NCBI GenBank assembly: GCA_009996675.1 | Contig: JAACZQ010000009.1 | Span: forward strand, 1 to 64,000 | Direction of reading: 5' to 3' | From: Chitinophagaceae bacterium | GTDB taxonomy: Bacteria; Bacteroidota; Bacteroidia; Chitinophagales; Chitinophagaceae | DNA length: 64,000 nucleotides | Shown: in pieces, positions 53,453 to 61,772 of the stretch | Layout: every line of letters begins with the position of its first letter | Position numbering within the stretch: the first letter of the stretch is position 1 | Translations under genes and position numbers: made by a program | Notes under the pieces: model-generated | Databases searched by the model: none | What the model saw: only the letters and a program-made list of their open reading frames with translations | What the model was told of the DNA's origin: nothing

Positions 53453-54352
53453 CTACGCCCCCTTATCTGCCAGCAAAGCCAGCAAAACAATGGGTAAATA
53501 AATATAACTGCTGAACATCACGCGGCGGGCGGCTTGTACATCCATGTCTTTGTACAGACGCAGGCTCTGTACAACCATGAACAGATTACAAGCCAGCACA
53601 ATCCACATACTCACTTCGCCGGTGAGTCCGAAATAATACGGCAATATGCCCACAGGTATCATCAGTACAGAATACATAACGGCCTGCATGGCGGTAAAAC
53701 GCGTGGGTCCCTTATCGGAGGGCAGTAACTTGAATCCGGCTTTGCTGTAATCGCTGTGCGCTACCCAGGCAATAGCCCAGAAATGGGGAAATTGCCAGAG
53801 AAACTGTATGCCGAATAAGATCCATCCGCCCGCACTGAAATCATCATTACCCGCAACCCAGCCAATCAAACAGGGTAATGCCCCGGGAAAAGCCCCCACC
53901 AATACCGCTACAGAATTGATTTTCTTCAGCGGTGTGTAGATATAGGCATATAAAAACAAACTAAAAGCCGAAAGCAATGCGGAAGACAGGTTGAAAAAAT
54001 ACCACATCATCGCTACGCCAATCAAACCCGCAATCAGTGCAAACATATAGGCTTCCTGTTGCTTCATCCGTCCATTCGCTACCGGCCTTTTACCGGTACG
54101 CTTCATCATGGCATCCGTATCTTTTTCCACGGCCTGGTTAATGGCATTGGCACTGCCGGTGACCAGCATGCCCGCAATAAACAGGGCCACAATCATACCC
54201 ATGTCATACGCCACCACCTTGGGTGCCAGCAAATAACACACCACACAGGAAAACACCACGGTAAAGCTCAAAGTGAACTTCACCAACTGGAAGTAATCCC
54301 GCAGTTTCGCCGCAAGCGAATAGGAAGTTGATGCTGGTGTGTCTGCTGCCAT
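53453..54352 (-). CDS. ctaB: protoheme IX farnesyltransferase (heme O synthase)
   Basis: 299 residues with about eight helices. Prenyltransferase motifs NAINQAVEKDTDAMMKRTGK (Asp-rich, metal-binding) and the second YTPLKKINSVAVLVGAFPGA, HFWAIAWVAHSDYSKAGFK. It adds a farnesyl group to heme b to give heme O, the precursor of heme A for the oxidase subunit I next door. The promoter region of the gene is separated from ctaD by a terminator. Membrane enzyme. Confidence 0.94.
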   Translation of the reverse strand: MAADTPASTSYSLAAKLRDYFQLVKFTLSFTVVFSCVVCYLLAPKVVAYDMGMIVALFIAGMLVTGSANAINQAVEKDTDAMMKRTGKRPVANGRMKQQEAYMFALIAGLIGVAMMWYFFNLSSALLSAFSLFLYAYIYTPLKKINSVAVLVGAFPGALPCLIGWVAGNDDFSAGGWILFGIQFLWQFPHFWAIAWVAHSDYSKAGFKLLPSDKGPTRFTAMQAVMYSVLMIPVGILPYYFGLTGEVSMWIVLACNLFMVVQSLRLYKDMDVQAARRVMFSSYIYLPIVLLALLADKGA

Positions 54353-54402
54353 ATAAAGTACCGGTAAACGCTATGCGCTGTACACGGATATTTTACGCGA
54401 TT

Positions 54403-54433
54403 AAAAACAATGCTCCCGTTTTCGGGAGCATTG
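54403..54433 (-). terminator. intrinsic terminator after ctaD
   Basis: CAATGCTCCCG (54408-54418) and CGGGAGCATTG (54423-54433) form an 11-bp stem with a TTTT loop. On the minus strand it is followed by TTTTTAA. It ends the Act-coxBA transcript before ctaB. Confidence 0.85.
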
Positions 54434-54474
54434 AGCTATGTAATCAGTTCCTGTTTAAGAGAACTGTATATTGA

Positions 54475-56292
54475 TTAGTGATGGCTCTCATCAGCTCCCA
54501 CAGGTGTAGTTTGCGGAATGAAATCCTTGCCGTCCTTACCATAATCATAAGCCCAGCGGTGTACTTCCGGAATCTCACCTTCCCAGTTACCGTGACCAGG
54601 ATGGATGGGGGCAGTCCACTCCAGTGTGGTGGCATCCCAGGGATTCTGCTTGGTAACTTTTCTACCCTTGAAAATAGAATAGAAGAAGTTGAACAGGAAC
54701 AGAAGTTGTACTGCAAACACAATCATGGCTACGGTACTGATAAACCTGTTCAGCTCAGCAAATTGCTTGAAGCTTTCCCAGATGCTGTAATCGTAGTAAC
54801 GACGGGGCATACCGGCCAGACCCTGGTAGTGCATGGGCCAGAAAATCAGGTAAGCACCGGCAATGGTTACCCAGAAGTGAATATAACCCATGGTATTATT
54901 CAGGTAACGGGCATACATTTTAGGGAACCAGTGGTAGATACCGGCAAACATACCGAACATAGATGCCACACCCATTACAATATGGAAGTGCGCAATTACG
55001 AAATAGGTATCGTGCAGGTGAATATCCAGCGCAGAGTTACCCAGCCAGATACCGGTCAGACCACCGGAGATAAACAGGCTCACAAAACCAATCGCAAACA
55101 TCATAGCCGGTGTGAAGCGGATATTACCTCTCCACAAAGTGGTGAGCCAGTTGAATACTTTGATGGCAGAGGGTACGGCAATCAACAGGGTCAGCAACAC
55201 GAAGATGGAGCCCAGGAAGGGGTTCAATCCGGTTACGAACATGTGGTGTGCCCATACCAGGAAGGCCAGTACCGTGATCGCAAAAATAGATCCGATCATG
55301 GCGATATAACCAAAGATGGGTTTGCGGGAATTGATCGACAATATCTCGGAAACCATACCCATCGCCGGTAACAGGATGATGTATACTTCAGGGTGACCCA
55401 GGAACCAGAACAAGTGCTGGTACAGGATGGCGCTACCACCCTCATTGGGTAATGCACCTACACCATTGATGAAAATATCAGAAAGGTAGAAGCTGGTGCC
55501 AAAATTGCGATCAAAGATCAGCAGGATGAAACCAGAGAACAGTACAGGGAATGACAATACACCCAGTACAGCCGTAAAGAACAGGGCCCAGATGGTCAGG
55601 GGCAAACGGGTCATACTCATACCCTTGGTACGCATGTTCAGTACAGTAGCAATATAGTTCAGACCACCCAGCAGTGAAGACACTACGAAGAGGGCCATGG
55701 AAATCAACCAGAGATCCATACCTGTTTTCGAACCGGGAGAAGCATCACCCAGGGCACTCAGGGGAGGATAAGCCGTCCAGCCACCGCTGAAGGGACCGGT
55801 TTCCACAAACATGGAAGACAGCATAACAATACTGGCAGCAAAGAAGAACCAATAGCTCAGCATATTCATGAACGGAGAAGCCATATCACGGGCACCAATC
55901 TGCAGGGGAATGAGGAAGTTGGCAAAAGTTCCGCTCAAACCGGCTGTCAGTACAAAGAATACCAGTACAGTACCGTGCGTGGTTACCAGCGCATAATAAG
56001 CTTCAGGGGTAATACGGCCACCTTTGGCCCATTTACCCAGGATATCTTCCAGCCAGGGGAAAGTAGCATCCGGATAACCCAGCTGCAAACGGAAGAGTAC
56101 ACTCATCAAACCACCCAGTACAGCCCAAACCATACCCGTGATCAGGAATTGCTTGGCAATCATTTTGTGATCCTGACTGAAAACATACTTGCTGATGAAT
56201 GTTTCGTGATGATGATGCTCATGATGATGATCACCATGCACCTCGTGCGCGGCTACCGCTCCATGGGCATGCACTACTGCTTCGTTACTCAT
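54475..56292 (-). CDS. ctaD: cytochrome c oxidase subunit I
   Basis: 605 residues, twelve helices. LVTTHGTVLVFF (heme a ligand region), FWFLGHPEVYIILLPAMGMV with the CuB His and the His-Tyr link, WAHHMFVTG and HDTYFVIAHFHIVMG carry the ligands of CuB and hemes; the E of GHPEV is the A-type proton-channel mark. So an aa3-type oxidase that pumps protons. Unusual: 11 His in residues 8-29, before the first helix. Heme O synthase is next. Gene order with subunit II is B then A. Confidence 0.95.
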   Translation of the reverse strand: MSNEAVVHAHGAVAAHEVHGDHHHEHHHHETFISKYVFSQDHKMIAKQFLITGMVWAVLGGLMSVLFRLQLGYPDATFPWLEDILGKWAKGGRITPEAYYALVTTHGTVLVFFVLTAGLSGTFANFLIPLQIGARDMASPFMNMLSYWFFFAASIVMLSSMFVETGPFSGGWTAYPPLSALGDASPGSKTGMDLWLISMALFVVSSLLGGLNYIATVLNMRTKGMSMTRLPLTIWALFFTAVLGVLSFPVLFSGFILLIFDRNFGTSFYLSDIFINGVGALPNEGGSAILYQHLFWFLGHPEVYIILLPAMGMVSEILSINSRKPIFGYIAMIGSIFAITVLAFLVWAHHMFVTGLNPFLGSIFVLLTLLIAVPSAIKVFNWLTTLWRGNIRFTPAMMFAIGFVSLFISGGLTGIWLGNSALDIHLHDTYFVIAHFHIVMGVASMFGMFAGIYHWFPKMYARYLNNTMGYIHFWVTIAGAYLIFWPMHYQGLAGMPRRYYDYSIWESFKQFAELNRFISTVAMIVFAVQLLFLFNFFYSIFKGRKVTKQNPWDATTLEWTAPIHPGHGNWEGEIPEVHRWAYDYGKDGKDFIPQTTPVGADESHH

Positions 56293-56358
56293 ACGCTGAT
56301 TTTAAAAGTTCTCTCAGTTTTATATAACAACCCGACGGGCGGGACTGTTGATCAATGT

Positions 56359-57435
56359 TTATAATTTAACAACCGTTTTTTTGTCAGCCACGGCTGGTTT
56401 TACCTGGGCTGTTTTGGTGGTGCTGTCTGCCGCCGGTTTATTGGCCGGATCCTTATCGGGGAATTGGGTCAGATAATACGCTTTCTGCTTAATCATCCAG
56501 GCATCAAATTCATCCTGATCAACCACTTCAATCACCCCTTTCATGGAATAGTGACCATTACCACACATCTGATCACAGCTGATCTCATACTGGAAATTGG
56601 GGTTACCGGTCATTTCCTTCATTTCCTTGGTAGTATACTTAGGCGTAAACCAAAGTGTAGTAGGAATACCCGGTACCGCATCCATTTTCATGCGGAAATG
56701 AGACAGACCCACATCGTGGATCACATCGCGTGAACCAATCACCAGTTTAACCGGTTTGCCTTTTACGAGGTACATGGTTTGTTCCATTACCACATCATCA
56801 TGCCCCAGTTCATCTTCCCAGATCATACCCAGGCTATTGGTGGCATTATCAATGTTTTTGTAATATTTTTTACCGAAAGCACCATCCTTACCGGGGTAGC
56901 GGTAAATCCAGCCGAATTGTTTACCGGTTACTTCCACCACCATCGCATTCTGGGGAGGCTCGCCGGTGAACAGGAACCAGTTACGCAGACCAATTACCAC
57001 CAGTACCGTCAGGGCAATAGCAGGGATAACAGTCCAGATCACTTCCAGTTTATTGTTGTGGGGGAAATAAAACACTTTGCGGTTTTCATTCTCCTGGTAT
57101 TTGTAAGCAAACCAGAACAGCAGAATCTGGGTAATGATGAACACAATACCGGTAACAGCCAGGGTCACCCACAGCATGGAATCCACACGGGCACCCTCCA
57201 CACTGGCTGCATCATGCGGCAGCAGGGTCTTACCATAGTACAGTTTGTTACAGTACCAAACACCGATCAGTCCCAATACCAGGAAACCAATCATCAGAAA
57301 GCCGTTGATCTTGTTGTTCTGCTTACGGCTCACTTCTTCGCCCTTCAGTACAGCCACATATTCGCTGGCTTTTGCAATCTGGAAGATCACAACAAAGATC
57401 AGAACGATTACCGCTATTGTTAAAAACATTGTCAT
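56359..57435 (-). CDS. ctaC: cytochrome c oxidase subunit II (CuA)
   Basis: 358 residues. One helix at the very N-terminus, two more (about 45-62 and 90-112), then the cupredoxin domain: RDVIHDVGLSHFRMKMDA and the CuA motif CDQMCGNGHYSMKG. The ligands Cys, Cys, His and Met are present. Gln replaces the usual Glu between the two Cys. No C-terminal cytochrome c domain. The extra N-terminal helix is common in Bacteroidota. Ends with a Lys/Ala/Thr-rich tail. Receives electrons from the complex III. Confidence 0.93.
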   Translation of the reverse strand: MTMFLTIAVIVLIFVVIFQIAKASEYVAVLKGEEVSRKQNNKINGFLMIGFLVLGLIGVWYCNKLYYGKTLLPHDAASVEGARVDSMLWVTLAVTGIVFIITQILLFWFAYKYQENENRKVFYFPHNNKLEVIWTVIPAIALTVLVVIGLRNWFLFTGEPPQNAMVVEVTGKQFGWIYRYPGKDGAFGKKYYKNIDNATNSLGMIWEDELGHDDVVMEQTMYLVKGKPVKLVIGSRDVIHDVGLSHFRMKMDAVPGIPTTLWFTPKYTTKEMKEMTGNPNFQYEISCDQMCGNGHYSMKGVIEVVDQDEFDAWMIKQKAYYLTQFPDKDPANKPAADSTTKTAQVKPAVADKKTVVKL

Positions 57436-57518
57436 AATGCTATCAGTATTTAATCAATTTGATCCGCCTTGGGTGGACAAATTTCCAAATTTTCAAATGC
57501 TCAATTTTTCAAATGCTA

Positions 57519-58748
57519 CTACACCTGGTGAATCACACTCTCTTTCAGGAAAGGATGATGTTTTGAGATCAGCGGCTTACTGGCCAGTGCACGTCCCACA
57601 AAGAAAATCATCAGACCGGCAAACAAACTCAGCAAACCAAAATCCAGCCAGCCCAGGGTTACATGTTCCTTCGACAGGCTACCCATGACCATCTGGTAAA
57701 AATCAATCCAGTGACCAAAAATGATCAGTACGGCCATGAATGTTACCAGTGTATAATTTCGTTTGGTAGAACGCTTCATCAATATCAATAAAGGACACAC
57801 AAAATTGATGATCAGGTTCAGGAAGAATATGCCTTTATACGGCCCCTGAACACGGTGCTTGAAATACACGGTTTCTTCCGGAATATTCGCATACCAGATC
57901 AGCATATACTGCGAGAACCACAGGTAGGTCCAGAAAATAGAGAACGCAAACATAAACTTACCCAGATCATGCAGGTGCTCCTGTGTAGTAAGCTCCAGGT
58001 ATCCTTTGTTCTTCAGGTAAATAACCCAAAGGGCAATGAGCGACATACCGGATACAAAAGAAGAAGCAAATGTATACCAGCTGTACATGGTAGAATACCA
58101 GTGTGCATCAATACTCATCATCCACAACCAGGGAATGGTAGAACCTACGGTGAGGGCAAACCATACGATGAAAAGAGCAGCACGGATGGTATTTCTCCAG
58201 ATATAGGAAGCACCTTTTTCATTGTCCATCGGTGCTTCATCTGCTTCCTTACTGATCTGGCGCATTCTCCAGCCCAGCAGACTCCACAAACCAATGGCCA
58301 GGGTAGTCCAGATGATGAAAAAAGTAGGATTCAGGAAACCGGCTTTACCCTTCAGAATGGGGTCATTAGCCACGGCTTCACTGTCCAGCCAATGGTAAAT
58401 ATGGTGTTTATGTCCAACAACAACATAAATCAATACAGCAAAAGTAATGGCACCAAAAATGGGAACCATGGTAGAAATGGCTTCGGGAATACGGCGGAAC
58501 GATTGCTGCCAGCCACCCATAGCCAATGTGGTAACACAGATAAAGAACATGCTGGCATTACATACCAGGGTCCAGAATATGGTATTGTACATCAATTTAC
58601 CCCAGAATTGTACCTGCTCATGCTCATCGGAACTGAACCCCTTGGTAACCAGGCCGGCGATCAGGGCAACCAGACCGATTCCGATCAGGGCCAGCGACCA
58701 TGTTTTCATTTTTCCAGGTACTTCAAATTGTGTTTTGATAGATGCCAT
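57519..58748 (-). CDS. actF: alternative complex III subunit ActF (quinone-binding membrane subunit)
   Basis: 409 residues with ten hydrophobic helices. Quinol:cytochrome c oxidoreductase quinone-binding subunit 2: YNTIFWTLVCNASMFFICV, SIDAHWYSTMYSWYTFASSF and FSIFWTYLWFSQYMLIWYAN are characteristic. NrfD-like paralogue of ActC. Part of the complex that oxidises menaquinol in place of the bc1 complex. Follows ActE, precedes ctaC. Confidence 0.9.
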   Translation of the reverse strand: MASIKTQFEVPGKMKTWSLALIGIGLVALIAGLVTKGFSSDEHEQVQFWGKLMYNTIFWTLVCNASMFFICVTTLAMGGWQQSFRRIPEAISTMVPIFGAITFAVLIYVVVGHKHHIYHWLDSEAVANDPILKGKAGFLNPTFFIIWTTLAIGLWSLLGWRMRQISKEADEAPMDNEKGASYIWRNTIRAALFIVWFALTVGSTIPWLWMMSIDAHWYSTMYSWYTFASSFVSGMSLIALWVIYLKNKGYLELTTQEHLHDLGKFMFAFSIFWTYLWFSQYMLIWYANIPEETVYFKHRVQGPYKGIFFLNLIINFVCPLLILMKRSTKRNYTLVTFMAVLIIFGHWIDFYQMVMGSLSKEHVTLGWLDFGLLSLFAGLMIFFVGRALASKPLISKHHPFLKESVIHQV

Positions 58749-58812
58749 CTTGAATCTTTTATATCAGTGTTTGTTTCCTCAGTACCGCCGGGGCGGATAC
58801 AATACTTTCAGT

Positions 58813-59436
58813 TTATTTGGCTGCAGGAGCAGGCGCTGCGGCACCGGCTTTTGCTTCTTTTTGTTTGTCCTTGATAAAACGGATCACCATCCAGCGCTGC
58901 TTACGGCTCAGTTGTGATGCATAAGAGCCCATCAGATTCTTACCATAAGTAACAGAATAGAACATCTGACCATCCGGCATCACCGATACAATCGGATCAG
59001 CAATCAGGTTCTTGGGAGCAGATGGATATGGACCATCCCCATTCTTCCACAGGGGACCATTGCCATCCAGTTTCTTACCATGACAAATACCGCAATTGAT
59101 CTGGTACAAACGCTCAGCTTCCACCAGGTCGGCAGCGCTCAAAGAATCGTAAGGATTCTTTACGGCACGGGATGCATAGTAATTGGTGGTATCACCAGGC
59201 TGATCCTTGGCAATATGGAAAGGCATTTCCTCGCCACGGGCAATCGTACCCGCAACAGGCATAGCGGTATAGTTAATGCCTTTCTCCGTCAGGTTACTGT
59301 GATCGGCATAAGTTTCATACGCGCGGCTATAAGCCATATCCGGCATATAAATCGTACCAGGTTTGCGTTTTACATCACTGCAGCTCACGATGGTGGCTAC
59401 AGCAGCAAATAAGGCTATGACAGATAATTTCTTCAT
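58813..59436 (-). CDS. actE: alternative complex III subunit ActE (monoheme cytochrome c lipoprotein)
   Basis: 207 residues from the ATG at 59436 (a TTG at 59451 is upstream). The lipobox is ATIVSCS with Cys near 19. Heme c site CGICHGKKLDGNG (CxxCH), with an axial Met in DGQMFYSVTYGKNLMGSYA. It shuttles electrons at the outer face of the complex to the oxidase. C-terminal AAPAP tail. Between ActD and ActF in the standard order. Confidence 0.92.
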   Translation of the reverse strand: MKKLSVIALFAAVATIVSCSDVKRKPGTIYMPDMAYSRAYETYADHSNLTEKGINYTAMPVAGTIARGEEMPFHIAKDQPGDTTNYYASRAVKNPYDSLSAADLVEAERLYQINCGICHGKKLDGNGPLWKNGDGPYPSAPKNLIADPIVSVMPDGQMFYSVTYGKNLMGSYASQLSRKQRWMVIRFIKDKQKEAKAGAAAPAPAAK

Positions 59437-59454
59437 CGTTCTTCGGTTCAAAAG

Positions 59455-60045
59455 TTAAGCAGCAACGGTTTCTTTGGTTTCAAAAGGCATTTCATCTTTG
59501 TCGTAACGACCCAGCCACCAGCCATCTTCCGCTACCTGTACATTGGTTTCCACAGCACCATTGCTGCGCAGGAAAGCCTGCAGGTCTTCGGTATTGGTTT
59601 TATCCGTACACTCAATCACCATCACAAACAGGTCATCAGTAGCACGGGCATGGAAATGATGCTTCTTTACAAAAGGGGCCAGCTGACACAGGTAACAGAA
59701 TGTAAGCACCATACCTACGGCTGCAAACAATACCGTTAATTCAAACATGATGGGCACCCAGGCCGGTAAGGCAAAATGAGGCTTACCACCAATATTCAAA
59801 GGCCAGTCACGCGTAAAAATCCAGCTGATACAGCTCAACGCAGTGGTGGTACCGGTAATACCATAGATAAAGCCCGCTGTATGCAAACTGGTCTCCCGTA
59901 ATCCCAATGCATGATCCAGTCCATGTACCGCAAATGGTGTGTACACATCATGGATCTTATATCCCGATGTACGTACTTTCTTCACCGCAGGAAACAGCAC
60001 TGCTTCATCATCAAAACAGCCTACTACGAATTTCTTTTTTGCCAT
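59455..60045 (-). CDS. actD: alternative complex III subunit ActD (DUF3341)
   Basis: 196 residues. DUF3341: VVGCFDDEAVLFPAVKKV, DVYTPFAVHGLDHALGLRET, two helices (about 60-80 and 95-118), and a C-terminal domain of about 60 residues. Membrane-anchored subunit that faces the cytosol and links ActB and ActC. Gene order B-C-D-E-F is that of the known Act operon. It is preceded by a 168-bp spacer. Confidence 0.92.
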   Translation of the reverse strand: MAKKKFVVGCFDDEAVLFPAVKKVRTSGYKIHDVYTPFAVHGLDHALGLRETSLHTAGFIYGITGTTTALSCISWIFTRDWPLNIGGKPHFALPAWVPIMFELTVLFAAVGMVLTFCYLCQLAPFVKKHHFHARATDDLFVMVIECTDKTNTEDLQAFLRSNGAVETNVQVAEDGWWLGRYDKDEMPFETKETVAA

Positions 60046-60213
60046 TTTTAAAGCTTTTAGCTTCTAGCTACACGCTGCAAGCAATTCATTTGTTTACAGC
60101 TTTCGCTTTTCTTTTTTATGATGCCTATTTCAAGACCGTAAAACAACCATTCCCGTTTCACGTCTTTTATTTTTTTGATCCACTCACTACTGACCACTCA
60201 CCACTCACTGCTC
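60046..60213. repeat. intergenic spacer with simple repeats between actC and actD
   Basis: 168 bp. The end near the actC stop contains ACTCACTACTGAC (60182-60194), the exact reverse complement of GTCAGTAGTGAGT at 22365-22377, plus other ACTCAC repeats. The remainder is AT-rich with AGCTTTTAGCTTCTAGCT. No gene is seen. Confidence 0.5.
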
Positions 60214-61656
60214 TCAATGATGCGCATTCGCATGCACAAACTCTTCCAGTTTCTGCTCTTCAATATTGCTCATATTGTCCTTATAGCTCTCACCGGATGT
60301 CTTCAGTACATACTTGATCTCAGCAATCGCAATCACAGGGAAATATTTCGCAAACAGGAAGAAGCAGGTAAAGAACAATCCGAATGTACCGGCATAGAAA
60401 CCAATTTCCCAGATAGAAGGACTGTAGTACACAGACCAGCTGGAGGGCAGGTAATCGCGGTACAGGGAGGTTACGATGATCACAAAACGCTCGAACCACA
60501 TACCAATATTCACGATAATACTCATGAAGAAGGTAACAAACAGGTTACGGCGCATTTTGCGGAACCAGAAAATCTGCGGGCTCAGTACGTTACAAGCCAT
60601 CATACCCCAGTAGCTCCAGCCATAAGGACTGAACAGGTAAGCACGGCTGTACCAGAAGGTGTAACCTTCGTATTTGTTCTGGCTGTACCAGCCCATGAAC
60701 AATTCCGTTAAATAAGCCACACCCACAATCGAACCGGTTAATACAATCACCTTGTTCATCGCTTCAATGTGACCCATAGTAATATAATCCTGCATACCAA
60801 ATACCTTACGCACAATCACCATCAGGGTCTGCACCATGGCGAAACCGGAGAAGATCGCACCCGCTACGAAATAGGGCGGGAAGATGGTGGTATGCCAGCC
60901 AGGTATTACAGAAGTAGCAAAGTCAAAGGATACGATGGTGTGAACCGACAGTACCAGGGGGGTACTCAAACCGGCCAGTACCAGGGAAAGGCTTTCATGA
61001 CGCTGCCAGTGTTTGGTAGAACCGGTCCAGCCGAAAGAAGCAATACCATACAAACGCTTACGCAGCTTGGTGAAAGCACGGTCACGTACGGTAGCAAAAT
61101 CGGGAATCAGACCTGAATACCAGAACAACAGGGAAACGGTAAAATAAGTAGAGATCGCAAATACATCCCACAACAGGGGTGAGTTAAAGTTCACCCACAA
61201 AGGACCGCGGGTATTGGGATAAGGCAGTACAAAGAAAGCCATCCAAACACGACCCATGTGGAAGATGGGGAACTGACCCGCACACATTACCGCAAAGATG
61301 GTCATGGCTTCTGCCGCACGGTTTACACCCGTTCTCCAGCCCTGGCGGAATAACAACAGGATCGCAGAAATCAGCGTACCCGCGTGACCAATACCAACCC
61401 ACCATACGAAGTTGGTGATATCCCAACCCCAGCCGATGGTCTTGTTCAGGTTCCACTGGCCAATACCATAGGTAACCTCACGGTACACACTGTACACACC
61501 AAATAACAGAAGGGCCACTGAAATATAGAACCCGATATACCAAAGCCTGGAAGGCTTGGCTTCAATGGGGCGAACGATGTCCTCGGTTACCTGATGGTAA
61601 TTCTTCTCACCGTACACCAACGGTTCCCTGAGCTGTGATTCGTACTTTAAATGCAT
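60214..61656 (-). CDS. actC: alternative complex III subunit ActC (NrfD/PsrC-like)
   Basis: 480 residues, ten helices. NrfD family: NLNKTIGWGWDITNFVWWVG, FRQGWRTGVNRAAEAMTIFA and GYTFWYSRAYLFSPYGWSYW. It is the quinol-binding membrane subunit next to the iron-sulfur subunit ActB. The N-terminal residues (about 1-35) are cytosolic. Starts 116 bp after the actB stop. Very similar to known ActC proteins of Bacteroidota. Confidence 0.93.
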   Translation of the reverse strand: MHLKYESQLREPLVYGEKNYHQVTEDIVRPIEAKPSRLWYIGFYISVALLLFGVYSVYREVTYGIGQWNLNKTIGWGWDITNFVWWVGIGHAGTLISAILLLFRQGWRTGVNRAAEAMTIFAVMCAGQFPIFHMGRVWMAFFVLPYPNTRGPLWVNFNSPLLWDVFAISTYFTVSLLFWYSGLIPDFATVRDRAFTKLRKRLYGIASFGWTGSTKHWQRHESLSLVLAGLSTPLVLSVHTIVSFDFATSVIPGWHTTIFPPYFVAGAIFSGFAMVQTLMVIVRKVFGMQDYITMGHIEAMNKVIVLTGSIVGVAYLTELFMGWYSQNKYEGYTFWYSRAYLFSPYGWSYWGMMACNVLSPQIFWFRKMRRNLFVTFFMSIIVNIGMWFERFVIIVTSLYRDYLPSSWSVYYSPSIWEIGFYAGTFGLFFTCFFLFAKYFPVIAIAEIKYVLKTSGESYKDNMSNIEEQKLEEFVHANAHH

Positions 61657-61772
61657 CTGGTCTTTATTTGATAGATCATGACCGCTAAGTCATGGTCCAT
61701 AGTTTTTGAGATCTTTGTCAGTAGTGTGTAGTGAGTGCTTATTTACTCACTGCTGAATACGCACTATTCACT
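61657..61772. repeat. intergenic spacer with simple repeats between actB and actC
   Basis: 116 bp. GTCAGTAGTGTGT (61717-61729) differs by one base from the 13-mer at 22365 and 60182. Further TAGTGAGTGC and CTCACTGC follow. The spacer is AT-rich and has no gene. Confidence 0.5.

Noticed and set aside
54478-55371. 297-residue plus-strand frame opposite ctaD
   Set aside because: Mirror frame of a highly conserved oxidase gene; rich in His/Gly/Thr in the way antisense frames are. No domain.
57855-58874. 339-residue plus-strand frame opposite actF
   Set aside because: Mirror frame of actF, crossing the actF/actE boundary with no signal or domain.
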